Positions 44,416 through 56,499 of a DNA stretch of 64,000 nucleotides are shown one piece after another. Where the stretch lies: positions 13,144,001 through 13,208,000 of the forward strand of contig CM076146.1 in NCBI GenBank assembly GCA_038025085.1, given 5' to 3'. The stretch comes from Tetragonia tetragonoides (Eukaryota; Streptophyta; Magnoliopsida; Caryophyllales; Aizoaceae). The notes under the pieces were generated by a model. The model made no database searches. It had not been told where the DNA came from and worked only from the letters and a program-made list of their open reading frames with translations. Positions within the stretch are counted from its first letter, which is position 1. Each line of letters opens with the position of its first letter. Both the position numbers and the translations under genes were made by a program.

Positions 44416-45813
44416 ACTTAGCTTTTTGCTCGTCCTCGGGCAAATTGACTCCTAACACACTACAAACAAACTAAAAGTCCTAACTATGAATGAAAAGTGG
44501 TACATATCACAATTTATGAGCATAAATTAGTTTTGGAGGATACGTAATCAAACCAACTTGTACCTTTAACTAATAGAAAATACTTAACTTGGTTTTCTCA
44601 TCTAAAGATCATCGAGTCAAAGTAGTGGGTTTTCAAGTTTAATGCAAATGAAATGTTACGAAAATATGCATAACATGAATCAAGAGGATTTTTCAAATGG
44701 TATAACAAGGCTAGGGTGAAAAGGTATAAAAATTATCTGGGATGTGGTGATAGAAATCCAAAGAATAGTAGAGCAGAGCAATACCACAAGTGAAAACACA
44801 CCAAATTTACTATCACCATGTTCCTTTTTTTTCTTTTTTTTTTTGTTTTTTGTTTAGGAAAAACATGTCTCTTAATGTTCTGTCACTTTTGAACTGACCC
44901 ATGTAGCGAGCTTTAAATCAATGACTCTCGTTCCAGTTGGTCCAAGGCATTAGGTGTTAAGGCACCCCTCAGATTTACTTACTCGAGCCATATTCAAATA
45001 GAGACAAAAACACCACACGTACATAATTGGGTATAATTTCATATTTTTACTTTGGAATTCAACCCAAACATTGGTACGCACAGCCTTATTCATTTATTTC
45101 CCTTTTCACACAACTTTTTTTTTTCTTTTTCTTTCACCACACTTGAATCGTGGAACATAAAGACGATACCATACATAACCATCCAGACTTTGTTGCTTAC
45201 AATGCTCTACTAATCTAATGATAGGTAGATCATTTATTTTTGAATTTAAGTTTATTTGTGGTGCAACCAAAAAGAAGGCCGAAAAAGGCTCAAATTGGCT
45301 CACTAGTGAAAGTAATGTCATGGTAGGGTATTTGGCTATGTGGTGGTATAAAGTCCTTATGCCTCAATCATTTCCATGCATGCACATAATCAGTGAAAAT
45401 CAACAAGTAACAACTTCAAAAAGGTTAACTTTGACTCAAATCTCTTATGATTTTGACCATCAAGTTAAGGATAATCCATTAGTTATAAGTATAAAGTCAA
45501 AAAGTTTATATCCTTCACTAGCTCAGTATGATCACAAAGGACATGCACCAATTCCTTTATTGGATAAAACACACCAAACCACACTAAAACAAAACCAAAA
45601 ACGAAAAATTTACCCTAAAAAGACACAAACAGCAATTTGTTCTCCCCCCTACACTTAAATCTTACATTGTCCTCAATGTGAAGTTTAAATGTAAAGAAAA
45701 GAAACAAAGCAGAAAACAAACATGAAATAAAAAGGAAAGAAATTCTCCCTTGGGTTGCCTCCCAAGTAGCACCTTTGTTTTCTGTCGTTGGCTCGACTAA
45801 ATGTCAGCTCTCT
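44416..45813 (-). other. non-coding 3' region of the gypsy element
   Basis: Space between the integrase end and the 3' LTR where some Athila elements carry an env-like frame. No long minus-strand frame or envelope-type membrane protein is seen here. T-rich runs occur at 44825-44860 and 45113-45135. Confidence 0.6.
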
Positions 45814-46755
45814 TTAATCCGAATAGACCGGATTTTCCATATCAATCACATCTAGCCAGTTGGCTGTAAACCCTTCATAAAAAGGATTAAGTCTGTGGCC
45901 ATTCACTTTGAAAACTTTTTCTGTATCAATGCTTCGTATCTCAACTGCACCATGCTCAAACACATTAGTGACTTCAAAAGGACCAATCCATCTTGATTTC
46001 AACTTACCAGGAAAGAGTTTTATTCGAGAGTTATAAAGCAAAATTTTGTCACCAATGTTAAAACTCTTCCTAGAACGCATTTTGTCATGATAAAGCTTTA
46101 TTTTCTCTTTATAAATCCTAGAATTCTCATATGCATCATTCCTAATTTCTTCCAATTCTTGGATTTGCAACTTCCTATTAACAATAGCATTATCATAGTC
46201 TCAGTTGCACTGTTTAATAGCCCAAAATGCCCTATGTTCCAACTCTTTAGGAAGATGACAAGCTTTTCCAAACAACAAGCGGTAAGAAGACATGCCAATT
46301 GGGGTCTTAAATGCAGTTCTATATGCCCAGAGTGCATCACCCAGGCGAACACTCCAATCTTTTCTATTAGGGTTCACAACTTTTTCCAAGATTGATTTTA
46401 TTTCCCTATTAGAAATTTTAGCATGTCCATTTGTTTGGGGATGGTATGCAGTTGATATCTTATGAGTAACATGGTGTTTCTTAAGCAAAGATTCAACAAC
46501 TCGATAACAAAAGTGAGTTCCCCTATCACTAATGATAGCTTTAGGCACACTAAATCTATTAAAAATATGGTTCCTAACAAACTCAACAACCACTTTCGAA
46601 TCATCAGTTCTAGTTGCTTTTGCTTCTACCCATTTTGAAACATAATCAACTGCAATCAAAATGTAAACATTTCCTAACGAAGGTGGAAAAGGTCCCATGA
46701 AATCGATTCCCCATACATCAAATATTTCAAGCACAAAAATAGATCTTAGGGGCAT
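45814..46755 (-). pseudogene. gypsy integrase, broken by in-frame stops
   Basis: The core frame (46755-46201) shows the DDE residues in order: [18 protein letters not shown] and the Glu in [10 protein letters not shown] after HPQTNG. TAA at 46756-46758 separates it from the zinc-binding HHCC part upstream. TGA at 46201-46203 separates it from the C-terminal part (46170-45814), which holds [22 protein letters not shown], the GPF/Y-type module. Both stops are in frame. The catalytic residues themselves are intact. Confidence 0.9.
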
Positions 46756-48523
46756 TTAATCTCTCTTGGAGATATTCCTAGTTCTTTGACATGGTTCACA
46801 GGATTTTACGAACAGATAAGCATCCTTATGTAAAGAGGGCCAAAAGAATCCACATTCCAAAACTTTATGAGCAGTTCGCTTTGGACCAAAATGGCCACCA
46901 CATTCAAATGCATGACAAAACTCAAGAATGGATTTAATTTCATGATCAGGCACACATTTTCTCATAATTTCATCTGAACATATTTTAAACAGATAAGGTT
47001 CATCCCACATGTAGTGTTTCGCATCATATTTGATCCTATCTTTTTGAGCTCTAGATAAATCATTAGGTAGTTCCTTGGTGACTAAATAATTAACAATATC
47101 AGCATACCAAGGTAAGTTACCATGCAATGCAAAAAAATGCTCATCGGGAAACAAATCTGACAATGGAAATACTTCTCTGTCTTGGATGATTCTGCTCAAA
47201 TGATCTGCAAAAGAGTTCTCAACTCCTTTCTTATCTCTAATCTCAATGTCAAACTCTTGGAGCAATAAAACCCATCTATGAAGTCTAGGCTTAGACTCCT
47301 TTTTCTTCCAGAGGTGCCTCAAAGCTGCATGGTTAGAATAGATGATCACTTTAGTACCCAACAAATAAGAACAAAATTTCTCTAAAGCAAACACAATTGC
47401 ATACAACTCTTTTTCAGTTGTTGTATAATTGCATTGGGCATCATCAAGTGTCCTCGAAGCATAATAAATCACATGGGAGACTCGCCCCACTCTTTGTCCT
47501 AAAACTGCACCAACTGCCTTATTACTAGCATCACACATTATTTCAAAAGGCAAGTTCCAATCAGGTGGTTGTATAACATGAGCTGAAACAAGCTTCTCTT
47601 TAAGTGCATCAAAAGCCACTCTACAATTCTCATCAAATTCAAATGACACTTCTTTTTGTAACAATCTACACAATGGTTGTGCCACTTTTGAATTTTTTTT
47701 AATGAACCTTCTATAAAAATCAGCATGCCCCAAAAAGGAACGAATTTCACGAACACAAGAGGGTATAGGAGGAATTTAATCACATCAATTTTTGCTTTAT
47801 CAACCTCAAGACCTTTAGAAGAGACCACATGCCCTAAGACTATACCTTTTTCAACCATAAAATGACATTTCTCATAATTCAAAACCAAGTTAGTCTCAAT
47901 GCACCTTTTTAGCACAAGTTCTAAATTCTCCAAACATGTATCAAATGAATCACCATAGACAGTACAATCATTCATGAAAACCTCAATAATGTGAGAAACA
48001 TAATTAGAGAAAATAGACATCATGCATCTTTGAAAAGTAGCAGGGGCATTGCAAAGACCAAAAGGCATCCTTCGATATGCAAACGTCCCAAATGGACAAG
48101 TGAAAGTTGTCTTTTCCTGATCCTCAGGGCTATGACAATCTGATTGTACCTAGAATAACCGTCTAAAAAGCAGTAGTGAGAACGTCCAGCTAGACGCTCC
48201 AACATTTGGTCCATAAAAGGGAGAGGAAAATGGTCTTTTCTGGTAGCAGCATTAAGCTTTTTATAATCTATGCACACTCTCCATCCATTTTGCACTCTAG
48301 TGGAAACTAATTCTCCTTCTTTATTCTCAACAACTGTTAGACCGGTTATCTTAGGCACTACATGAATAGGACTCACCCATTGAGAATCAGTGATAGGGTA
48401 TATGACTCCAACATCCAGTAACTTCAAAATCTCTTTTTTAACAACCTCCATCATAGGGGGGTTCAAACGACGTTGAGTCTCCCTAGATGTTTTAGCTCCT
48501 TCTTCTAAAATGATTTTATGCAT
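46756..48523 (-). pseudogene. gypsy reverse transcriptase-RNase H and integrase zinc finger
   Basis: The N-terminal RT part (48523-48020) has the GWRVCIDYKKLN and YCFLDGYS boxes. A frameshift near 48100 leads to RMPFGLCNAPATFQRCM and to VFMNDCTVYG, where the catalytic YxDD-type box has Asn for the first Asp. A second shift near 47750 leads to [11 protein letters not shown], the RNase H start [28 protein letters not shown], and YSNHAAL with Asn where the catalytic Asp should be. The integrase zinc-binding segment [10 protein letters not shown]...CEPCQR follows, up to the stop at 46756. Confidence 0.92.
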
Positions 48524-48562
48524 GCAAGTTGAAGGGCTAATTCCTTTGATGTCAGCTAAAGT

Positions 48563-49721
48563 CTATCCTATGGCAGTTTTATGGTCCTTAAGAATATTGA
48601 CCAATCGTTCCTCGTCAGAAGAAGAAAGGTTATTAGCAATGATCACAGGCAATGTTTCACCTACACTTAAAAATGCATATTTCAAATGTGCAGGAAGTGG
48701 TTTTAGTTCAAGGGAAGGAGGTGACATGACAGATGGGGACAACTTCTCATGTGAAACTGGAAGATCAACTTTTGCCAGATTAGGTGTAGAAACAACACAA
48801 GCTGATGACAATTCTTTCACAAGATCAACTAAATCATGATCACATGCTACATGTAAGGTCTCAAGAGTATGCTCATCAATGCTCAAATTCATAATTGCAT
48901 GCATCAAATCAGTGTGATTTAATTCAAACATGTCTTCAACCAGAGAATCACAAACATAAATAGTGCAGAAGGAAGACATTTCATCACTGGGGTGTTTCAC
49001 AACATCATAGATGTTAAAAGAAATTGTCTCTCCGTCAAACTCCATAGAAAGAGTTCCATCATGCACATCTATCTTGGTCTTAACAGTTCTAAGAAAAGGT
49101 CTTCCTAAGAGAATGGGTGAAAGGTCGGCTGAAGTACAATGTCCTTCCATCCTCAACACATAAAAATCAGCAGGAAAAATCAACTCATTTACTTTGACCA
49201 AGACATCTTCTATGACACCCTCGGGATATGCCACGGACCTGTCTGCTAATTGAATGACAACACTGGTGGGTTTCAAAGGTCCAAGATTTAGGGAGGTGTA
49301 AACGGATAAAAGCATGACATTAATTGAAGCTCCCAAATTTAACATACACCCAGAAATCTCAATGTTTCCTATGATACAAGGTATAGCAAACATACCATGG
49401 TCTTTTTGTTTTGGAGGAAGTTTCTTTTGTAAAACAACCGAAACGTTCTCTCCAACAGTCACTTTTTCATTACCCTTAAGTCTTTTCTTGTTAGTGCAAC
49501 GTTCTTTCAAAAATTTTGGCATAGCGAGGAACTTGCTTAATGGCATCTAACAAGGAAATGTTCACTTCAATTTTCTTAAAAACCTCTATAACATCTTTCT
49601 CAACTTCCTCCTTTTTATTTTTAGCCAACCTAGCAGGAAATGGTGGCCTAATCTTGATCTCAGGGAATGGTTCTTCACACTTTTTCTCATTTTGTTTCAA
49701 CTTGCTAGTCTCAGGGTTCAC
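48563..49721 (-). pseudogene. gypsy protease region, active-site Asp lost
   Basis: The frame at 49546-48563 contains the retropepsin-like box CMLNLGASINVM, where the family motif is DLGA. The catalytic Asp is therefore Asn and the protease is predicted inactive. The family hallmarks ADRSVAYPEGVIEDVLVKV and ILLGRPFLRT follow. The upstream part (49721-49491) is in another frame and holds PPFPARL, which precedes protease in related elements. Confidence 0.88.
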
Positions 49722-49799
49722 ATTTGGTTCAACTTCTAACTCCTTCTCTAAATCTAAAGGATTTTTTCTCTCAGGTCCTTTTAATTATTTTCCACTCCT

Positions 49800-51134
49800 T
49801 TATGTCACAACACAAGCATTTTCTCTAGGGTTCAAAGGTTGTGAGGAAAGTTTGTTAGACAATTGAGCCTTCAATTGGCTCACCTCAGAAGCTAACTGCC
49901 CCATTTGACTCTCCATGTTCTGAATACTAGCCTTAGTATCCTTTTGAAAATTAATCGAGCTAGAGGCAAGAGACTTTACCATATCCTCAAGAGACCTACC
50001 TTGGAATTGGGTTTGGGGAGGTTGACTAGATGAAGTTTGGCCTTGATCAAAGCCAGGGGGGTTGTTAGGATTAGGTGGTCTAACTTCTTGATTCCCCCAC
50101 CTAAAATTAGGATCATCCCGCCATCCTTCATTGTAGGTGTTCGAATAAGGGTTATATCTCCTTTGAGGCGGTCCAGGAAATCCTCCAAGAGCATTAGCTT
50201 GCTCTATATTTTCAAACAAGGTGGGACAAGAATCAGTCGGATGTCCAGTGTTTAGGCAAATACCACATGCTTTGACATGCACATTATTACCACTCAACAT
50301 CTTTCCAACAAGGTTTGTTAGGTTGTCTAATTTTTGTTCCAAATTATGCACACCAACCTCTTTTACCTTTCGGGTGTCATCTTGTCTAGGTCCAAGTGAT
50401 TGTGTGTTTGCAGCCATATTAGCAATTAATTTTCGAGCGTCTTGTGGGGTTTTATCCACTAGGGCACCACCACTAGCAGCATCGATCATGGATCTATCAG
50501 TTACAAGAAGACCTTCATAAAAGTATTGGATTAGTAATTGTTCAGTTATCTGGTGATGAGAACAACTAGCACACAATCTATTAAATCTCTCCCAATACTC
50601 ATGCAAAGACTCTCCATTATACTGACGAATACCACAAATGTCCTTCCTAATGGAAGCTGCAAGAGAAGCAGGAAAGAACTTTTCTAGGAAAAGCCTCTGC
50701 ATCTCAGTCCATGTACTCACAGAACCAGGGGGGCAAATAATACAACCAATCATTAGCACTATCTTGCAGGCTAAAAGGAAAAGCACGCAATTTAACCACA
50801 TCCTCTTCTACCCCTTCAGGTCTCATGGTACTACACACAACATGAAATTCTTTTAAGCGTTAGTGAGGATCTTCACCAGACATACCACGAAAAACAGGTA
50901 ACAACCGAATAAATGCAATTTAAAAGCAGTAGTCACTTAAGGAAACACAATGCATAAGGGTTGGTCATCTAAACTAGGAGCATCGAGCTCCTTGAGAGTA
51001 CGATTAGCCATATTAAAATAAGTTGGAACAGTCTCACCAAAAGAAGTAGCGAAACTGAAAAACTCCTCTAGTGAATAGATCGCTTCTTCTTTGAATCCTT
51101 CTTTTCCAATGACTTTACCGTTTCTCAACTTCAT
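49800..51134 (-). pseudogene. gypsy gag, broken
   Basis: Starts MKLRNGKVIGKEGF (51134), typical for Athila-type gag. A stop at 50937 and a frameshift near 50750 split it from the main gag frame (50801-49800). That frame contains WTEMQRLFLEKFFPAS, IRQYNGESLHEYWERFNRLC, LIQYFYEGL and a CCHC knuckle CGICLNTGHPTDSC. A Pro/Gln/Asn-rich segment and the helical NMESQMGQLASEVSQL segment follow. A TAA after CVVT ends it before the protease. Confidence 0.9.
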
Positions 51135-51223
51135 GCACCAAGGGTACCTATTTTACAGTTGTAACTACAAAACCAAAAGGAAAAAAAAAAATTAGAAATT
51201 AATTAAACTTAGCAAAACAATAA

Positions 51224-51242
51224 TCCCCGGCAACGGCGCCAA
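51224..51242 (-). promoter_or_regulatory. gypsy primer-binding site (tRNA-Asp)
   Basis: The plus strand reads ATCCCCGGCAACGGCGCCA, the 3' end of plant tRNA-Asp(GUC) including its CCA-adjacent bases. On the element's strand this is the complementary primer site, four bases from the LTR edge. Confidence 0.92.
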
Positions 51243-51246
51243 AATT

Positions 51247-51526
51247 TATTGAGTGCTGTCGCAAGCACTACAAATTAATATTTATGATTCACTCATGAAC
51301 TCTAACTAACTAGTAGTTAGGGTAAGTAAGGGTCGATCCCACGGAGATTATGTTGCTAAAGTTAAATTAATTATCTAAATTAAAAATAAAAACTAAGTAA
51401 ACTAAAATTTATAAACTAAAGAAAATAAAATTACTACAACTACAATTCTCCTAAAATGAACTATCTTCTATTTTACTTAAATTACACAAGTTTTGGGGGG
51501 GATTTTAAGCGGTGGATTAACTAGTC

Positions 51527-51613
<87 letters not shown>

Positions 51614-53338
51614 CTATTAATTAACTAAGGACACAAATTTAAAAAGTGATTAAAAAGTGATGTCAACAATAGGCAAGAGACATGTAATTTTATCAAGATA
51701 TATGGATTTAATCATCGATCATGTGAATGGTTATTGAATAAGTTGACTGTAGAATTATCTTGAATGCAAGTAAATTCCCTATCTTCTCATTAGTTTAATT
51801 TAACCACATATAAGTCTGTATGTTAAATCCTAATTAAGTTAACTGACTTGACCAAGAAATCATGAATTAAATCAGTTAAATTAATTGCATTACGATTAAG
51901 AAGACATCGCCAACTATTGGAATAATTTAAGTGAGAATGCTCCAACTAAAATAATATCCAATCTATGTCAAAACTGTAATAATAAATTAATAGGCAAGAA
52001 AAACTTCAACCTTTAATCTATTAATAGTTGCCACTTTGATTAATTAATTAAGATTAATTAACCTAGCAAGAGAAACATGTAAATTAATCTAAGTGGCCAA
52101 TTTAAATTAATTAAGCATGCTTCACATAAGATATGTCACAAGTTTAACATAATACTCAAAATACCAAACACATAAAATTAAGCACACAATATATATCTCA
52201 TAAACAAAAATATTAAGAGTCAATTACATGTTCTTGCCCAAGAAACCTAAGCTAACATAATAACATACGCAAAGAAAATGGAAGAAAAGGGAATAGAAGA
52301 ACTCATTGAATAGCTCCCGGGTGTTATTTATAACTCTAAGTACAGGCGTCTTAGCTCCAAATGTATGACCCAAAACTTCGATGTCAATTAATTACTAAGA
52401 CCTTAACTTAAGGTTAGCTAAGTTAAGATCCTAGCACTAATTATGCCCTCTCTCTCTCACTTCCTTTCCCTTGTTTTCTATTATGATATTGTACCTCTCT
52501 TCTTATGTATCTTCAGCAAATGGGTCTTGTTCTATTTATAGGCTCAAGTATCTGCATCCTTCATCTTTAGGAGACTTCTTCAACACCCATTTAATATTGC
52601 CGGCCAAGTTATTGTCCAATCAAATGCAAAGAGTCTTCCCTTGTGCTGCTATAGCTGTAGTTGCTGCATGTGTTCGTACATGGCTGCCCTTGTTTTGCTT
52701 TTGTTTGAATTCAATTCAACCAAGCTACATATACTAGCCTAGCCACCCCTATTGCTACAACAGTTGTCCTTGGTTTCTTTTGGTTCCTCCTAAGCATTTC
52801 TTCACTCTTCTTCTTTGGTCCATTAAATGTTGCCGTTCAAAAATGACATGTGTTTCTTGTTTTTCTTGACAATAATCTTGAGCAGTGCAATCTGAAACTT
52901 GGACTTCAAAGTGGTACTGTACTGCTATCTACAAAGTCAAATGGGCGAAAGTCCTAACATTTACTTGAATCACGCTGCTTGTTTCATAAAAATGTCGCAT
53001 GATCTCGTAATGTTTTGGACAGCTGCTGCTTGTGACCCAATTTTGTATCTGTTCCTCACCGAATTTGAAATTACTCAAAACATGAAAGTTGTATCTCTTG
53101 TTGCAAGGTTTCCGCAACATTTTGAATCATCTGATTACGATGTCAGACGAGGGAGTTATGGCCAAATTACAGTAAACCTGTCAAATTGCCAAAAATTACG
53201 GGTTTAGCTCAATTTATACAAAATGTATCTTTTGCTTTCTAATTCAATATAGGAGCTAAAACGACTAGTCTTGACACAAAATAAGCATAAAGTACTAAGT
53301 ATAAGGGATTAAATATGTCGTCGTTTTGGCACTTATCA
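51247..53338 (-). repeat. gypsy 5' LTR (right)
   Basis: 2092 bp. It starts TATTGAG on the plus strand (one base off the TG end seen in the left LTR) and ends GGCACTTATCA. It contains an AAT expansion absent from the left LTR and lacks a 10-bp duplication (CTACTGAG region near 43600) present in the left one. Confidence 0.92.
51527..51613. repeat. (AAT)29 microsatellite inside the LTR
   Basis: 87 bp of uninterrupted AAT units. The same spot in the left LTR (about 42640-42657) has only AAAATAAAATAATAAT. The expansion therefore arose after the element inserted. Confidence 0.95.
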
Positions 53339-53610
53339 GTGCATTATTGTAATATACTAAATTAATATCTTAACTAAACTTAGATTAATATTAAAGAAGG
53401 TGAAAGAGACATTATATATATTATAAGTCATGTCATATACACCTACGATTCCCGATTAATATGCAATTTTATTGAAGGTTGAAACTTGCCATAGGTTTTC
53501 AAAGTGTATGTAGCACATACATTCTAAAATCGCATGACCGTTTTATTTTATAAGAAGTTTTTCTTTTTTATCATAAACGTTAGGTAAACTCTCTTTTTAA
53601 AAGAAAATTA

Positions 53611-53639
53611 TCACGTGCATTGCACGGGCAAAAACTAGT
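53611..53639 (+). mobile_element. candidate Helitron 3' terminus
   Basis: A small stem-loop CGTGC-ATT-GCACG (53614-53626) is followed eight bases later by CTAGT. This is the arrangement of a Helitron 3' end (hairpin, short spacer, CTRR before host T). The 5' end (TC...) was not found; the element may extend left across the gypsy insertion. Confidence 0.45.
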
Positions 53640-53879
53640 ATATGAAAATATAAAAAAGCTTAGTATTTCAATATTTGACTTGGCAATAATATTTTGTGAC
53701 CTGCCAATAACATTCCCTACTCGTAACATTTGTGTAGCTAAAGCCCTCAAGAATTAGTTGTAGTGAATTTTCTTCCCACCTAAATTCACTCAAGTATAAA
53801 AATCACCCTCGACTCTTCTTAATTATCGAAAGGAGAGGGAAAGGAGAGAGGAAAAAATGAAACTCAACCTATCGACTAA

Positions 53880-54059
53880 GGCCCTGTTTTTTTCGTCGTC
53901 TCTATGCTACATTCCAATCCTTTCGTTTGTTCTGCGCTGTTTCATTCTATTCTGTTCCGCATTTTTTACTTCATTTTGTTTCACATTTTCTTTCCTTATC
54001 CGCGTCGTTCCGTTCTGTTCATCATTGTCCCGCACCATTTCGTTGAAGGGAACAGGGCC
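53880..54059. mobile_element. Tourist-like (PIF/Harbinger) MITE, 180 bp
   Basis: Ends GGCCCTGTTTTTTTCGTCG and, complemented, GGCCCTGTTCCCTTCAACG, with TAA on both flanks (53877-53879 and 54060-54062). The 3-bp duplication and GGCCCTGTT ends fit the Tourist group. The interior consists of TTCYGTTCTGTTCC-like words with no gene. Confidence 0.8.
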
Positions 54060-54169
54060 TAAAAGTCACCGAAATCATGACATAACACGCACCGATATAG
54101 GAAATAAAACTTTACCCCTCGTTCTTCTTCCATATTTTCTCCATATACACAAAGGGTGTGGTTTTAGGG

Positions 54170-54400
54170 CTAAATTGAATTGAACTGAATTGACCGAATT
54201 AAATACCACTGAATTAAAATGAAGATCATTAAACTGAATTAAACACAACTGAGCTGACCTGAACACCGCATGATATGTGACACAAGATGTATGTTTCTAA
54301 ACTGAATACCACTAAATCAAACTAAACTGAACATTACTGAACTGAACTAAATTGAACTGATACGAGATCACCCCTGAACTGAACTAAATAAACTCGTGCT
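54170..54400. repeat. degenerate ACTGAA repeat tract
   Basis: AACTGAATTGA, ACTGAACTGAA and CTGAACACC words recur over about 230 bp. In the complementary sense this is the TTCAGTTCAG type found at 25345-25560. No terminal repeats could be set. Confidence 0.5.
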
Positions 54401-54975
54401 ACACATGAACTATAAATCTTGTTTAATATAGTTCGATAAATTTTTTTAATATTTTTTTAAATTACACAAAAGTATCTATAGAATAATTAAATGGTGACAT
54501 ATCAAAATGTTAAGCTTGTGATATTACTCTTATTCAAAACAGATGCCACTGAACTCTCATCTTTCACCACTGTAGTGGTAATTTTTTCCTCAAATGCAAA
54601 TCATTTGTCACGTAACTTGTGATTGTACCCCAAATTTCTCATATTCTCTCTTATTGCAAACTCTATCTTATATCTCTTTTTAAATCATTATGGAATTTTA
54701 TTATTTTCATTTTATTTCCTTTTTATTTTTGATGCTTACCTTAGGTGGACACGCTTGCTTAGGTAGCATGTTTTATGAGCTTCGCTCAGGTGGACGTGTT
54801 TATTGGTATCATAAAATGCCTCCTTTATATAAATTTTATGATTTTATGATTATGATCTAAAATGAGATTTCTCGTCAAAAATATAAAAATCAATAAAAAA
54901 AATTAATAAATTTGAATGTAATTTGAACCCAATTGATCTAATTTGTAACTCTATAATAGATATTATGGTTAGGAC

Positions 54976-55697
54976 TAGACCTGGCAGTCCTCATCCGAAA
55001 TCGATTACCCGCCCGATTGACCCAAAACCGTAACCGAATATACGCATTCCGATTTAGAATCGATTATCCGAAATGATCAGAACCGAAACCGAAATCGAAA
55101 TGTTATTGACCCTACGACGATCCGTATCCAAATCTGACCCGAACCAAATCGAAACCGAACCGTTCACAACCGAAACCGATTTGATCCGAACTAAACGCAA
55201 ACCGATTCAAACCGACCTAAACCCAACATGACCCGAAACCAAAATAAATCGAACCTGAAATTGGTTAAATGCAATTATTTAATGAAAATAATTATTTTTT
55301 ACCAAAGAATTTAAAGAATTTACATTAAACCTTACTTAGTGTTAACCCAATTTGGTGATGTGAATGAAAATTTGCAAATGAACGCTCAAAACATAACCTG
55401 ACCCGAAATTGACCCGACAGTTCGGACCTGTATTTGACCCGATCCGAAATGACACAATCCGATTTTAACCCGACCCAAAAGTAACCGACTTTTCAAACAA
55501 AAACCGATCCGATATTGACCCGACCCGTATGAACCGACCCGAGATGATCCGAAAAGGTACAAATCCGAATAAACTCGAAACCGAAGTACAATCCGAACCG
55601 AACCCGACCCATACCCGAGTATAGGTCGACCCAATTAGACCCGATCCGAAATTAACCCGACTCGAAACCAATCTGGTTGACCCGTTTGCCAGGTCTA
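54976..55697. mobile_element. hAT-like MITE with CCCGA blocks, perfect 8-bp target duplication
   Basis: Ends TAGACCTGGCA and TGCCAGGTCTA; GTTAGGAC is repeated exactly outside (54968-54975 and 55698-55705). Two zones dense in ACCCGAACC and CCGAAACCGA words surround an AT-rich core (about 55260-55380). 722 bp, no transposase. Same architecture as the worn element at 26720-27785. Confidence 0.93.
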
Positions 55698-55767
55698 GTT
55701 AGGACGGCGAACAAGTTTTATCAGTAGGGTAAGTATTGATTATTTGTTATGCATAAACCTTGTTACT

Positions 55768-56098
55768 TAGGGCTATTTAAAAGTATCGGGACCCGATCCG
55801 AATATCCGAGATGATATTATTCGAAAAGGCGAATATCCAAAATTTGGATACGGGTTTGGATAGCATTTTTTAAAATTTTCGGACATTTGAATATCCGAAA
55901 AAATCAAATTTATCCGAAACTAAAAATTATTTTGTTCACATTTTCGAAATATTAGGAAAAAAATACAATACAAAACAAAAAATATACATATATTTTAGAT
56001 AGCGGATATCCGACAATCCGTAACCGAAATTCCGAATACGAAATCAGATAAATAAATTTTGTATCCGAAATTTTAGATACTCGAAATGAACACCCCTA
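55768..56098. mobile_element. possible hAT-like element, worn ends
   Basis: TAGGGCTATTTAAAAGTATC at the left resembles the complement of the right end (TAGGGGTGTTCATTTCGAGTATC). The interior is full of AATATCCGA-like words. No convincing target duplication (5 of 8 bases at best). Confidence 0.45.
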
Positions 56099-56225
56099 TT
56101 ATTATGTGTTTATTATTTTCATACTCTTTCACTCTATCCAAAAAAGTATATTTTCTTTTTTCAGTGCTTTTAAAGCATTGGAGACCGCCAACCAGCACAA
56201 ATACATTTATAAACACAGGGGTACC

Positions 56226-56497
56226 AATATTAAATCGTTTTTTCATTTTAAATCTTTTAGTTTTGTCAGTTCCGACCCCCGCATTGCAAAGGTTGTTTCT
56301 ATATTTGTTGTTTTGTAGGGTATTTCAGAGTTAAGAGGTGGGGCAAAGAGGCTTCCAAATATCAATATTAAATTGTTTTTTCTGTTTTAAATCTTTCAGT
56401 TTTAATAGTTACATCATTGAAGAGTCTGTTTCTCTATTTGTTGTTTTGGTACAATATTTGAGAGTTGGGAAGTGAGGCAAAGAGGCTTCCAAATATC
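56226..56497. repeat. direct tandem duplication, unit of about 137 bp
   Basis: Units 56226-56363 and 56364-56497 share AATATTAAATYGTTTTTTC, TTTTAAATCTTT, CTATTTGTTGTTTTG and GGCAAAGAGGCTTCCAAATATC in the same order, with scattered differences. Confidence 0.85.
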
Positions 56498-56499
56498 AG

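Larger units (their letters stand above)
42359..53338 (-). mobile_element. Athila-like Ty3/gypsy retrotransposon, defective
   Basis: Two LTRs (42359-44404 and 51247-53338) and an exact 5-bp target duplication GTGCA (42354-42358 and 53339-53343). The element reads on the minus strand: primer site complementary to tRNA-Asp beside the right LTR, then gag, protease, reverse transcriptase, RNase H and integrase. About 1.4 kb without a long frame precedes the left LTR. The MKLRNGKVI gag start, the tRNA-Asp primer and the long post-integrase spacer fit the Athila/Tat branch. All frames carry stops or shifts, so it cannot be autonomous. Apart from an expanded AAT tract the LTRs look very similar by eye, suggesting moderate age. 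Confidence 0.93.

Noticed and set aside
44416..45813. Envelope-like third frame of the Athila element
   Set aside because: No long minus-strand frame, signal peptide or membrane span is present.
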